From assembly GCF_021325795.1 (NCBI RefSeq), contig NZ_JAHPZX010000003.1, positions 186,001 to 250,000 of the forward strand: a DNA stretch of 64,000 nt. The letters run 5' to 3'. The notes under the pieces are model-generated. The model saw only the letters and a program-made list of their open reading frames with translations, had not been told where the DNA came from and ran no database searches. Below, in pieces: positions 26,064 to 34,660 of the stretch. Origin of the DNA: Bordetella sp. LUAb4. Lineage in GTDB: Bacteria; Pseudomonadota; Gammaproteobacteria; Burkholderiales; Burkholderiaceae_B. Numbering within the stretch: the stretch's first letter is position 1; each line of letters starts with the position of its first letter. Both the position numbers and the translations under genes were made by a program.

Positions 26064-26097
26064 GTTGGGTACTCCAATCTAGCTATGTGTTGTTATG

Positions 26098-26114
26098 GCC
26101 CGCATCGTGCGGGC
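26098..26114. other. short inverted repeat upstream of the small hypothetical gene
   Basis: GCCCGCA-tcg-TGCGGGC, 7-bp perfect stem, in the 5' region of the minus-strand small gene. It could be an operator or a leader hairpin. The region from here to about 26930 is less GC-rich than its surroundings and carries no gene I can identify with confidence. Confidence 0.4.
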
Positions 26115-26228
26115 ATTTCATGGTTTGCCGGACCTGAAGTCCAGCGTCGTATCGCGGTCTGCCGGAGAAAGCTCACCGTCGCAGATCTTGCGATCCGGTC
26201 GCCACGCCAGCCTGGACAAAGTCGCGGC

Positions 26229-26504
26229 ATGGGTGGCACTCGTCATATGTTGTCCCAGTTACGTGACGGGAACATTGCTGCGGATGGCCTAATAGACTCG
26301 TCCGTAAGGATGAGAGCGGCCAAGCCACACACGTCACGTAAAAGCGCAAAAGCGAGCACAGACGCAAGTGCAAAAGAAATTGCACGGGCAAGCTCACACG
26401 CGTTTGCGCAGATGCTGCGAGAACCGACCGCAGCGGTTTCGAATCAAAAGACGTCTGGAATTTCGGTGCCTGATGCCGTGCTCACTAGGAGCAGCCCGGC
26501 ATGA
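26229..26504 (+). CDS. weak ORF of 91 codons, uncertain
   Basis: An open frame with a Ser/Thr/Ala/Lys-rich product (RKSAKASTDASAKEIARASS) in a low-GC patch. No good SD precedes the first ATG or the internal one at 26310, where AAGG abuts the start. Its only positive sign is that its stop overlaps the ATG of the following short ORF (ATGA) and that ORF has a good SD. It has no recognised family. It may be chance. Confidence 0.25.
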   Translation: MGGTRHMLSQLRDGNIAADGLIDSSVRMRAAKPHTSRKSAKASTDASAKEIARASSHAFAQMLREPTAAVSNQKTSGISVPDAVLTRSSPA

Positions 26505-26626
26505 TCCCGAAAACTGATTCGGTGGGACGACAACGGGGACGTTTTCAACGCCAGCGGATTTCCGTGTTTTTTATGGAGGACGGGGAAATCGCCAACGCGT
26601 TTCGCTGTGAGCATCAGTCTTTGTAG
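26501..26626 (+). CDS. candidate 41-aa small ORF
   Basis: 41 codons, beginning with an ATG preceded by TAGGAG at a spacing of nine, and overlapping the stop of the preceding weak ORF by ATGA. The product has an Arg/Gln-rich first half (RQRGRFQRQR) and then SVFFMEDGEIANAF. No family recognised. From here to the DUF2868 gene at 26940 I see no further gene. Confidence 0.3.
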   Translation: MIPKTDSVGRQRGRFQRQRISVFFMEDGEIANAFRCEHQSL

Positions 26627-26939
26627 ACCTGAATGCTACGCTCAGAGATAACGAGCTTTTTGGACTTTACGTGATCTGCCTTCAAAAGTCAACATCTTTG
26701 TTCCAACCTCGCCCTATATACGCCAAGGCAGCGGCGGGTCCCCGCAAGCGGCGCGTTGCGAACGCTAGAATGCCGCATTGCGCGACAGCGTCCGCCAGCG
26801 CATTCGTGGAGCTACCGGCCACCATGGCCCAGACCGATCCCAAACCCAATCTCGATCCCAGGCCCGATTTCAAGCTGGATCCCATCCTCGCCCTCTGCCT
26901 CGGCCTGGCGCCCGCGCGTGATTCGCGCGACCGGACGCG

Positions 26940-28505
26940 TTGCCGTTGAAGACAAGCGCCACCTCCCCCTCGTCGGCTGCCTCCGGCACCCTGGACGACT
27001 TGTGGCTGGCGGAAACGCTACGCCTGCGTGAGGAACATTGGGGTCCGGTGGATGACGTTCAGGCCGTGCGGCAGGCGCGCCTCGCGCCCGGTCCCCTGCC
27101 GCAACGGGTCCTGCTGCGGGCGCGCCTGCTCGGCCGGCAGACCGGACTGGATGCTTGCCTGGCTTCCTGGCGCCGCGCCGCCGGCATCGGCCTGACGTTG
27201 CTGGCGGGCATAGGCCTGATGGCCGGTATCGGCGCCGCGCTGGGTGCGCTGGGCGATGGCAGCCGTGCGGTCAACGTCCTGCATGCCTTGGGCGCTTTGC
27301 TGGGGCTGCACGCTCTGACTTTCCTGTTCTGGCTGGGTGCCAGCGCCGTGACACCGCGCGGCGCGGTCCAAGGCCTGGCCCGTGTCTGGCTGTGGGCCAG
27401 CCGGCGCCTGGCCCGCGGGCCGGATGCGGGTCTCGCCGCGCAGGCCTTGCTGAGTCTGCTGGCGCGTGGCGGCGGCTTGCGCTGGCTGTTCGGGGCGGTC
27501 AGCCATCTGGTGTGGCTGCTGGCGCTGACCGCCGCACTGGCTACGCTGCTGCTGGTGCTATCGACCGCCAGCTATCGCTTCATCTGGGCCACGACCTTGC
27601 TGGAACCGCAGACCTTCGTGCGCCTGACGGATCTGTTGGGTTGGCTGCCGGCGCGGCTGGGCTTCAGCGTGCCGGATGCCGCCCTGGTGGCGGCCAGCGA
27701 CGGCACCCGCGCATTGCCCGCGCTGGCGCAGGCACAGTGGTCGATGTGGCTGATTGGCGCCCTGGTGATCTATGGCATCCTGCCCCGTCTGCTGGCGTGG
27801 TTGCTCAGCGTGTTCATGCTCAGACGGGCCCTGGCCGGCCTGCGGCTGGATCTGGACCTGCCAGGTTACGCCGGCCTGGCGTCGCGGCTGGCGCCCGTGG
27901 ACATCCTGGACGACGACGCGCCGGCGCCGCCTGCGGGTTCGGGTTCGGGTTTGGGGCCATCCTTGGGTCACGCCAGCGCCGCCGCCGTGGGCGCGGCACC
28001 CACGCTGGTCGGGCTGGAGCTGGCGCCGGATCTGCCCTGGCCGCCCGTGCCCTTGCCGCCGACCGTGGCTGATGGCGGCAACCTGGACACACGTGAACAA
28101 CGCCGCAAGCTGCTCGACGCCCTGGCGGCGCGGCCTGCACCGCGCCTGTTGATCGTCTGCGACACCCGACAGACGCCGGATCGCGGCGCGCTGGCCTTGA
28201 TCGCGGAATTGTCCGCGGTCGCGCGCGACACGCGTCTTTGGCTGCTTGAAGCATCCGCGCGCACGGGTGCGCCGAGCGACGCTCAAGCCGGCGCCCACAC
28301 TGACGCGCAAACCGGCGCCCATACCGACGCCCATACCGACGCCGCCCGCAGCGGCTTCCATATCAGCGCCCACACCGACACCGACGCGCTACCGTCGCGT
28401 GCCGCGGCGTGGCGCGACCAATTACGCGCGGCCGGTGTGGCCGATGAGGACCTGCTGCACGACGCCGAGCCGGCGCTGCGTTGGCTGGAGGCCGACCATG
28501 GTTGA
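26940..28505 (+). CDS. DUF2868 membrane protein
   Basis: 521 residues. After the typical N-terminal motif LAETLRLREEHWGPVDDV come several long hydrophobic segments (about residues 80-300: AAGIGLTLLAGIGLMAGIG, LHALTFLFWLGA, LVWLLALTAALATLLLVL, WLIGALVIYGILPRLLAWLL), then a soluble C-terminal part. Near residues 447-466 is a His/Thr/Asp/Ala repeat. The first start in frame is a TTG; no ATG or SD improves on it, so the N-terminus is uncertain. It overlaps the DUF3482 GTPase gene by 8 bp, the usual pairing of these two families. Function unknown; the pair probably forms a membrane complex. Confidence 0.83.
   Translation: MPLKTSATSPSSAASGTLDDLWLAETLRLREEHWGPVDDVQAVRQARLAPGPLPQRVLLRARLLGRQTGLDACLASWRRAAGIGLTLLAGIGLMAGIGAALGALGDGSRAVNVLHALGALLGLHALTFLFWLGASAVTPRGAVQGLARVWLWASRRLARGPDAGLAAQALLSLLARGGGLRWLFGAVSHLVWLLALTAALATLLLVLSTASYRFIWATTLLEPQTFVRLTDLLGWLPARLGFSVPDAALVAASDGTRALPALAQAQWSMWLIGALVIYGILPRLLAWLLSVFMLRRALAGLRLDLDLPGYAGLASRLAPVDILDDDAPAPPAGSGSGLGPSLGHASAAAVGAAPTLVGLELAPDLPWPPVPLPPTVADGGNLDTREQRRKLLDALAARPAPRLLIVCDTRQTPDRGALALIAELSAVARDTRLWLLEASARTGAPSDAQAGAHTDAQTGAHTDAHTDAARSGFHISAHTDTDALPSRAAAWRDQLRAAGVADEDLLHDAEPALRWLEADHG
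28278..28337 (+). repeat. 24-bp tandem repeat in the DUF2868 gene
   Basis: Two 24-bp units (GACGCNCAANCCGGCGCCCA plus YACY) and a half unit encode DAQAGAHT-DAQTGAHT-DAHT. The units differ at a few bases, and the tract continues as looser repeats for about 50 bp. The repeat length is a multiple of three, so copy-number change keeps the frame. Confidence 0.75.
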
Positions 28506-29991
28506 TGTATCCGACGATTCCGTCCGCCCGACCCCCGGCGCCGCGCCGGCGGCTGCGCCGTCGCAACCGCCCCGTCCACCGGTGGACGAAGCGCCGGCGC
28601 TGGCCGACCGTCCGCTGCAGATCGCCTTGGTCGGCCATACCAACACGGGCAAGACATCACTGTTGCGCACCTTGACCCGCGACGCCGGTTTCGGTGAAGT
28701 TGCCGACGCCCCTGGCACCACGCGCCGCGTGCAAGGGGCGCAGTTGCGCCTGGACGGCCGGCCGGTGCTGGCCTGGTTCGACACGCCGGGTATGGAAGAC
28801 AGTGTGGCCCTGCTCGATTACGTCGACCGCCTGGCCGGCACGGAAAGGCTGGATGGCCCCGCTCGCATCCGCCGTTTCCTGGGCGCGCCCGAGGCCCGCG
28901 GGCGTTTCGAACAAGAAGCGCGCGTGCTGGGCAAAATGCTGGACTGCGATGCCGCGCTGTATGTGATCGACGCGCGCGACCCCGTGCTGGCCAAGCACCT
29001 GGACGAACTGGCACTGCTGGCGGCCTGCGGCAAGCCGCTGCTGCCGGTACTGAATTTCGTGCGCGCGCCCGCGCATCGCGCGCAGCAGTGGCGCGAGGCC
29101 ATGGCGCGGCTGGGGCTGCACGCCTTGGTCGAGTTCGACACGGTGGCGCCGCCGCTGGACGGTGAACGCCAGTTATACATGCGCCTGGGCATGCTGCTCG
29201 ACGCGCATGCGGCCAGGCTGCAGGCCTTGTCGGACCACCTTATGCAGCAGCGCGTGGATCGTCGCAAAGCGGCTGGCCGCCTCGCGGCCGGCATGCTGCT
29301 GGATGTTGCCGCCTTGCGGCTTAGCGCCGCGCCGGACGAAGAGGCGCTGCGTGCTGGCGCGCGCGATCTGCAGGATCGCGTACGTCAACGCGAACATGCC
29401 TGCATCGATGCCTTGCTCGCGCTCTACAACTTTCGCCGTGAAGACTATGCGGCGGAGGCCTTACCGCTGACCGGCGAACGGTGGGGCATGGATCTTTTCC
29501 ATCCCCAGGCCTTGAAGGATGCCGGCGTCAGTGTCGGCATGGGCGTAGCCGCCGGCGCCATGGCGGGCGCCGCGGTGGACCTGATGCTGGCGGGCGTCAG
29601 CCTGGGCACGGCGGCACTGGTCGGTGCCGCCACGGGCGGCCTGTGGCAAAGCGCCACGCGCTACGGCCAGCGCTTGCTCGGCAAACTGCGCGGCTATCGC
29701 GAGCTGAGCATAGACGACGCCGTATTACGGCTGCTGGGCCTGCGCGCGCGCGGATTGATCAATGCACTGGATCAGCGAGGCCACGCGGCACGCGACCCGC
29801 TGCGCCTGGCCGAAGCGCAAAGCGCGGGCGATCAGCGTTGGCGTGAAGGCAAGTTGGCGCCTGAGTTGAAGGAAGCGCGCAGCAAACCGGAATGGTCCAC
29901 GCTGAATCCGGGGCACGAAGACAGCCCGCGCCGTGCCGCCGCCCTGCGCGCCCTGGGTGAATACTTGTTGCGGGCTGATGGCGACACATAA
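28498..29991 (+). CDS. GTPase with DUF3482 C-terminal domain
   Basis: 497 residues. The Era/EngA-type G domain starts after a Pro/Ala-rich leader: G1 is GHTNTGKTS (about 46-54), a TTRR switch follows, G3 is DTPGMED, and the segment at the G4 position reads LNFV with no clear NKxD. The C-terminal part has a hydrophobic Gly/Ala-rich stretch (VSVGMGVAAGAMAGAAVDLML ... LGTAALVGAATGG) that could associate with membrane. It is co-encoded with DUF2868, overlapping its end by 8 bp. Function of the pair is unknown; it may respond to envelope state. Confidence 0.88.
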   Translation: MVDVSDDSVRPTPGAAPAAAPSQPPRPPVDEAPALADRPLQIALVGHTNTGKTSLLRTLTRDAGFGEVADAPGTTRRVQGAQLRLDGRPVLAWFDTPGMEDSVALLDYVDRLAGTERLDGPARIRRFLGAPEARGRFEQEARVLGKMLDCDAALYVIDARDPVLAKHLDELALLAACGKPLLPVLNFVRAPAHRAQQWREAMARLGLHALVEFDTVAPPLDGERQLYMRLGMLLDAHAARLQALSDHLMQQRVDRRKAAGRLAAGMLLDVAALRLSAAPDEEALRAGARDLQDRVRQREHACIDALLALYNFRREDYAAEALPLTGERWGMDLFHPQALKDAGVSVGMGVAAGAMAGAAVDLMLAGVSLGTAALVGAATGGLWQSATRYGQRLLGKLRGYRELSIDDAVLRLLGLRARGLINALDQRGHAARDPLRLAEAQSAGDQRWREGKLAPELKEARSKPEWSTLNPGHEDSPRRAAALRALGEYLLRADGDT

Positions 29992-30135
29992 GCGCGAAGC
30001 CTGGGTCCGAAACGAAGCCCCGCCGCGTGGGGCCGATGCGCAGAGCCGATGCTTGGGACCGACGCATGACGTCGACGCTCACTCGGACTGCGCGAAAGCA
30101 CGCGCTCCGATCATGGCATGGTCGACTGAGAGTGA

Positions 30136-30211
30136 TGGTGCCGGCTAGAGGAATCGAACCCCCGACCTTCGCATTACAAGTGCGCTGCTCTACCAACTGA
30201 GCTAAGCCGGC
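30136..30211 (-). tRNA. tRNA-Thr (anticodon TGT)
   Basis: A 76-nt cloverleaf on the minus strand: acceptor GCCGGC...GCCGGC, D-arm TTAGCTCAGTTGGTAGAGCA, anticodon loop CTTGTAA giving TGT, T-arm GGGGGTTCGAATCC, and an encoded 3' CCA. The fold and the loop sequences fit tRNA-Thr reading ACA and, with wobble, ACG. A hairpin lies six bases upstream of its 5' end, and TACAAT (on the minus strand at 30254-30259) is a plausible -10. Confidence 0.96.
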
Positions 30212-30216
30212 GTTGA

Positions 30217-30242
30217 GCGGTCCGCCGCAGGGGGCGGACCGC
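30217..30242 (-). other. hairpin upstream of tRNA-Thr / downstream of sspB
   Basis: Perfect 10-bp stem GCGGTCCGCC / GGCGGACCGC with a 6-nt loop between sspB and the tRNA. No T-run follows on the minus strand, so it is more likely a processing or leader structure of the tRNA transcript than an efficient terminator of sspB. Confidence 0.45.
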
Positions 30243-30298
30243 AAGGGACGCGTATTGTAAACGTCTATGGACCGTTGCGGCCGACGATAGCCGCGCGC

Positions 30299-30736
30299 TT
30301 ACTTCACGATCGTCAAACGCGGCCGTGGCGGCGGATCGTCGCTGGGCGGGCCATCGTCTTGCGATTCGGCCTGGCCGTCCGGCGTATCCGGCGTGGGATT
30401 CTCGCCTTCCGCGGCTGGCTCGTCGGTCTGCACCTCGAAGCCCATGCCGGCGCCCGTCTCGCGCGCATAGATCGCGCTGACAGCCCCGATAGGCACTGAA
30501 ACGTCTTCCACGATACCGCTGAAGCGGGCCTGGAATTCGATCAGGTCGTTGCCCAGCCGCAGCTGGTTGGTGGCCAGGTTGCCGATATTCAGCGTGATCT
30601 GGCCATCGCGCACATGCGCCGGCGGCACCATGGTGCGGGCGTTCACCTGCACCACGATGTACGGGGTATAGCCGTTATCCGTGCACCACTCATGCAGGGC
30701 ACGGATCAAATACGGCTTGGTCGACGATTCACCCAT
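30299..30736 (-). CDS. sspB: ClpXP protease specificity-enhancing factor SspB
   Basis: Adaptor that delivers ssrA-tagged proteins to ClpXP, 145 residues. The conserved core (PYLIRALHEWCTDNGYTPYIVV ... LNIGNLATNQLRLGND ... FQARFSGIVEDVSVPIGAVSAIYARE) is intact. A Pro/Asp/Glu-rich linker follows and the C-terminus RPRLTIVK is the ClpX-docking tail. It lies 8 bp downstream of sspA, the conserved operon. Confidence 0.96.
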   Translation of the reverse strand: MGESSTKPYLIRALHEWCTDNGYTPYIVVQVNARTMVPPAHVRDGQITLNIGNLATNQLRLGNDLIEFQARFSGIVEDVSVPIGAVSAIYARETGAGMGFEVQTDEPAAEGENPTPDTPDGQAESQDDGPPSDDPPPRPRLTIVK

Positions 30737-30744
30737 GCCGATCC

Positions 30745-31356
30745 TTAACGACGCATCACTTTTTCAGACGGGGTCAGCGCTTCGATGTAAGCCGGACGCG
30801 AGAAAATGCGCTCGGCGTACTTCTGCAGCGGGGCCGCGTTCTTGGGCAGTTCGATGCCGTAGTGATCGAGGCGCCACAGCAAGGGGGCCACGGCCACGTC
30901 CAGCATGGAGAACTCGTCGCCCAGCATGTACTTGTTCTTCAACAGCATGGGCGCCAGTTGGGCCAAGCGGTCGCGGATGTTCTGGCGGGCACGGTCCAGA
31001 CGCTTCTCGTCCGGCTTGCTGTTGCGGTCTTCCAGTTCCGACACGTGCACGAACAGTTCCTTTTCGAAGTTGAACAGGAACAAACGGGTGCGCGCGCGCA
31101 TCACCGGATCGGCCGGCATCAGCTGCGGGTGCGGGAAACGCTCATCGATGTATTCATTGATGATGTTCGATTCGTACAGCACCAGGTCGCGTTCAACCAG
31201 GATGGGCACCTGGCCGTAGGGATTCATGACCGAGATGTCTTCGGGCTTGTTGTACAGATCGATGTCCCGGATTTCAAAATCCATGCCTTTTTCGAACAGC
31301 ACAAAGCGGCAGCGTTGCGAAAACGGACACGTGGTTCCGGAATAAAGCACCATCAT
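30745..31356 (-). CDS. sspA: stringent starvation protein A
   Basis: RNA-polymerase-associated protein of the glutathione-S-transferase fold, 203 residues. N-terminal thioredoxin-like part (LYSGTTCPFSQRCRFVLFEKG) and C-terminal helical part (MLDVAVAPLLWRLDHYGI). As in other SspA proteins the GST catalytic site is not functional. Together with sspB it forms the usual pair. Between it and petC lie 143 bp holding a bulged hairpin (GCCAGCGCTGC...GCGCTGGC) and a CCCCGCC/GGCGGGG stem. Confidence 0.96.
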   Translation of the reverse strand: MMVLYSGTTCPFSQRCRFVLFEKGMDFEIRDIDLYNKPEDISVMNPYGQVPILVERDLVLYESNIINEYIDERFPHPQLMPADPVMRARTRLFLFNFEKELFVHVSELEDRNSKPDEKRLDRARQNIRDRLAQLAPMLLKNKYMLGDEFSMLDVAVAPLLWRLDHYGIELPKNAAPLQKYAERIFSRPAYIEALTPSEKVMRR

Positions 31357-31499
31357 GGCGATAAGTCCTTGTATGAAAAGCGAAAGGCCAGCGCTGCCAA
31401 TCTAGCAGGCGCTGGCCCCAATTGCCAGGGGGGCAGCAAGGGCGATGCTGCCCACGGAGGCTCCAGGAGCCCCGCCAGCCCCCGGCGGGGCAAGCTGGT

Positions 31500-32348
31500 T
31501 TACCGGACGTGCTTCCAGTAGGAAGCATTAAGGCGCATGGCCACGACCAGGAAGAGACCCAGGAATAGCAACACCCAGACGCCCAAAGCCTTGCGGAATT
31601 GAGCGACAGGTTCGGCCATCCAGGTCAGGAATGCACTGAGATCGGCGACGTCATTGTCGTACTGGGCGGTAAGCGCCGGGTTCGAGGCCTTGAACGTCGC
31701 GTTGAAGCTTTCACTGCCATGGAAATGCTCGACCGCTTCTTTCTTCACGGTGGCAAAACCCTGCGCATCATAAACGGTGGTTGTACGTTCCCAGCCGGGT
31801 TCGCCCCCCTTGCCTTCGACTTCGTGCATGGCCACCGTCGTCAACTCACGCGGACCTTGGCGTTCCCAGAGCACGTGCGGCATGCTCACATTAGGGTACA
31901 CCAGGTTATTCCAGCCGGTCGGCCGGCTGGTATCGCGGTAGAAAGAACGCAGATAGGCGTAAATATAATCGGTTCCGGGCTGGCCTGCAGTCTGGGACTT
32001 GGCCCGGGCGATGACGGACAGGTCCGGCGGGGCGGTGCCGAACCACTTTTTGGCGTCCTTCGGTTGCATGGCCACCGTCATCAGATCGCCCACTTTCTCG
32101 CCCGTGAACAGCAGATTCTTGGTGATCTGCTCGTCGGTCAGCCCGATATCGTGCAGCTTGTTGTAGCGCATCGAGCTGGCCGCATGGCAGTTCAGGCAAT
32201 AGTTGACGAAGAGTTTGGCCCCATTTTGCAGGGCGGCCATGTCGTTGGAACGGTCCGGTGCCCGATCCAAGGGATATCCACCTTCGGCCGCCAACGCGGC
32301 GGTACACGCGAGCATCATCGCCGCGGCAACCATCAGCTTCTTGATCAT
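31500..32348 (-). CDS. petC: cytochrome c1 subunit of the bc1 complex
   Basis: Haem protein of ubiquinol:cytochrome c reductase, 282 residues. Signal peptide KKLMVAAAMMLACTAALA, haem-binding CLNCH (about 51-55), axial Met near VSMPHVLWE, and a C-terminal anchor (ALGVWVLLFLGLFLVVAM). Two ATGs lie 6 bp apart; the second is chosen since the SD-like GGA is better placed, the first would add MI. Third gene of the petA-petB-petC run. Confidence 0.96.
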   Translation of the reverse strand: MIKKLMVAAAMMLACTAALAAEGGYPLDRAPDRSNDMAALQNGAKLFVNYCLNCHAASSMRYNKLHDIGLTDEQITKNLLFTGEKVGDLMTVAMQPKDAKKWFGTAPPDLSVIARAKSQTAGQPGTDYIYAYLRSFYRDTSRPTGWNNLVYPNVSMPHVLWERQGPRELTTVAMHEVEGKGGEPGWERTTTVYDAQGFATVKKEAVEHFHGSESFNATFKASNPALTAQYDNDVADLSAFLTWMAEPVAQFRKALGVWVLLFLGLFLVVAMRLNASYWKHVR

Positions 32349-32373
32349 GATCATTCCGTTTCAGGTCCTGGGC

Positions 32374-33762
32374 TTAGTGGGCGTGAAAGACGACGCGGTC
32401 GGGTACGGGCTTGAAGGTGCCCAGACGGCTCCACACTGGCATCAACAGGAAAAACGCCAGGTAGTAGAGCGTGCCGATCTGTGATGTCAGGTTCAGCGCG
32501 GGCGATGGCGGCTGCGTGCCGACATAGCCGAGGACCACGAAATTGATCATGAAAATGGCGTACAGCACCTTGTGCCAATCCGGCCGGTAACGGATCGACT
32601 TGACGGGGGAATGGTCCAGCCACGGCAGGAAGAACAGGATGACCACGGTGCCGCCCATCGCCACCACGCCCCAGAACTTGGCGTCCAGGACACGCAACAG
32701 CACGGCGACGGCCACCAGGATGACCGGCACGATCACGCGCCATACACCCTTGAAGTTGCCTTTGAGGAACAGCGCGATGGCACCCAGTAGCGCGGCGCCG
32801 GACAGCACCCAGGTGAAGTCGTCGGTGGTCGCGCGCAGCATCGAATAGAAGGGCGTGAAGTACCACACCGGCGCGATGTGCGGCGGCGTCTTCAGCGAGT
32901 CGGCGGGAATGAAGTTGTTGTACTCGAGGAAGTAGCCGCCCATCTCCGGACCGAAGAACACGATGGCGGCGAACACGATAAGGAAGCCCGCCACGCCGAC
33001 GATGTCATGCACCGTGTAATACGGGTGGAAAGGCACTCCGTCCAGCGGCCGGCCAAAGCGGTCCTTCGGACCTTGCTTGATTTCCACGCCGTCCGGGTTG
33101 TTCGAACCGACTTCATGCAAGGCCACCAGGTGCGCTGCCACCAGGCCCACCAGCACCAGCGGAATGGCGATGACGTGGAAGGCAAAGAAGCGGTTCAGCG
33201 TGGCATCGGACACGACGTAGTCGCCGCGGATGAAGATGGCCAGGTCCGGTCCGATGAAAGGAATGGCGGAGAACAGGTTCACGATCACCTGCGCGCCCCA
33301 GTACGACATCTGGCCCCAGGGCAGCAGATAGCCGAAGAAGGCCTCGCCCATCAGACAGAGGAAAATCGCCACGCCGAAGATCCAGACCAGTTCGCGCGGC
33401 TTGCGGTACGACCCATAGAACAGGCCGCGCAGCATATGCATGTAGACCACCACGAAGAACATCGACGCGCCGGTCGAGTGCATGTAGCGGATCAGCCAGC
33501 CGCCGGGCACTTCGCGCATGATGTATTCGACGGACTGGAACGCCCGTTCCGCATCGGGTTTGTAGTGCATCACCAGGAAGATGCCGGTGGTGATCTGGAT
33601 CACCAGCACCAGCAGCGCCAACGAACCGAAGAAATACCAGAAGTTGAAATTCTTCGGGGCGTAGTACTCGGAAAGATGTGCCTTCCAGGTCGCGGTGGCA
33701 GGGAAGCGCCTGTCCACCCAACCCAGCAAACCTGTTGTCTCGACGTGTTTCTCGCCAGCCAT
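32374..33762 (-). CDS. petB: cytochrome b of the bc1 complex
   Basis: Membrane di-haem subunit, 462 residues. Haem histidines are in FLVMHYKPD/YMHSTGAS and FAFHVIAIPL/AAHLVALHE; the Qo site has LLPWGQMSYWG and the PVWY motif (HIAPVWYFTPFY), the variant of PEWY found in betaproteobacteria. The C-terminal part extends to the b6f-subunit-IV-like region. It is 94 bp downstream of petA and 26 bp upstream of petC. Confidence 0.97.
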   Translation of the reverse strand: MAGEKHVETTGLLGWVDRRFPATATWKAHLSEYYAPKNFNFWYFFGSLALLVLVIQITTGIFLVMHYKPDAERAFQSVEYIMREVPGGWLIRYMHSTGASMFFVVVYMHMLRGLFYGSYRKPRELVWIFGVAIFLCLMGEAFFGYLLPWGQMSYWGAQVIVNLFSAIPFIGPDLAIFIRGDYVVSDATLNRFFAFHVIAIPLVLVGLVAAHLVALHEVGSNNPDGVEIKQGPKDRFGRPLDGVPFHPYYTVHDIVGVAGFLIVFAAIVFFGPEMGGYFLEYNNFIPADSLKTPPHIAPVWYFTPFYSMLRATTDDFTWVLSGAALLGAIALFLKGNFKGVWRVIVPVILVAVAVLLRVLDAKFWGVVAMGGTVVILFFLPWLDHSPVKSIRYRPDWHKVLYAIFMINFVVLGYVGTQPPSPALNLTSQIGTLYYLAFFLLMPVWSRLGTFKPVPDRVVFHAH

Positions 33763-33856
33763 GAAGCCGCTCCTTTGCTATACGTGGCGGGTTCCCCGCC
33801 CGGCGTATCTGATTCTTGTGTGCGCAGGCACACCCCTGTGCTCAGGGGCGTGGATC

Positions 33857-34501
33857 CTAGGCTTTGTTGTCTTCGTCGACACCGATGACGATGCGGGCGT
33901 CGGTCAAATACTGATACGGAGGCACTTCGAGGTTGTCCGGCGCGGGCTTGTTCTTGAACACGCGGCCGGCGAGGTCGAAGGTGGAGCCATGGCAGGGGCA
34001 GAGAAAACCGCCCTCCCAATTGGACGGCAGGCCGTCGCCGCCACCTGTCGCGAAGTGAGCGGTCGGCGAACAACCCAGGTGCGTACAGATGCCGACGCAA
34101 ACGAACAGCTCGGGCTTGCGTGAGCGGTATTCGTTTTCGGCATACGCGGGCGTGAAGCCCGGCCGCTTGGATTGCGGGTCGGCAACCAGAGGATCGTTGA
34201 CCTTGAGGCCTTCCAGCTGTTCTTTCGAACGATGGATGATCCAAACGGGCTTGCCACGCCATTCGACCGTGATCATCTGGCCGACGGGGATATCGCCAAC
34301 GTTGACTTCAACGGGAGCGCCGGCCGCGCGGGCCTTGGCGGAGGGGGCAAAGGTACTGACAAAAGGCACGGCGGTTGCTACCCCTGCAACGCCACCCAGA
34401 GCACAGGCTGTTGTTACCCAAAAACGTCTAGATGGATCCGGCGGCAAATTGGTGGGTACTGCGCCTTCTTCATCTCCATGCACCATCGTGTTCTGACTCA
34501 T
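33857..34501 (-). CDS. petA: Rieske iron-sulfur subunit of the bc1 complex
   Basis: 214 residues. Twin-arginine-type N-terminus (SRRFWVTTACALGGVAGVATAV) and a cluster-binding fold with CTHLGC and CPCHGS. It moves electrons from ubiquinol to cytochrome c1 at the outer face of the inner membrane; Tat export matches the tatABC genes close by. A CCCCTT-aa-AAGGGG palindrome lies in its leader region, in the space shared with the divergent mscL. Confidence 0.97.
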   Translation of the reverse strand: MSQNTMVHGDEEGAVPTNLPPDPSRRFWVTTACALGGVAGVATAVPFVSTFAPSAKARAAGAPVEVNVGDIPVGQMITVEWRGKPVWIIHRSKEQLEGLKVNDPLVADPQSKRPGFTPAYAENEYRSRKPELFVCVGICTHLGCSPTAHFATGGGDGLPSNWEGGFLCPCHGSTFDLAGRVFKNKPAPDNLEVPPYQYLTDARIVIGVDEDNKA

Positions 34502-34589
34502 CTTCCATCCTTGTTATGCGACCGCGGCCCGTTGGGCAACGGTGTGTAGCATCCCCCCTTAAAAGGGGTGTGGATATGTGGCTGGCCAT

Positions 34590-34617
34590 TTGTAACAATG
34601 TAGCAACCGCGTATTAT
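34590..34617 (+). promoter_or_regulatory. putative sigma-70 promoter of mscL
   Basis: TTGTAA, 16-bp spacer, TATTAT (34612-34617, 5/6 to consensus), with the -10 ending 43 bp before the mscL ATG. The stretch is locally AT-rich between divergent petA and mscL. Confidence 0.6.
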
Positions 34618-34660
34618 AGCCTCAGCCCAATCAAGGGCGTATCACAGCATAGGAGCACGT

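Noticed and set aside
30136-30211. Integration site for a genomic island at tRNA-Thr
   Set aside because: No integrase gene or direct repeat of the tRNA 3' end is visible on either side, and the neighbours are core genes.
34555-34568. CCCCTT-aa-AAGGGG palindrome between petA and mscL as a terminator
   Set aside because: The loop would be two bases, too short for an efficient hairpin, and it lies in a divergent promoter region; an operator is possible but unsupported.
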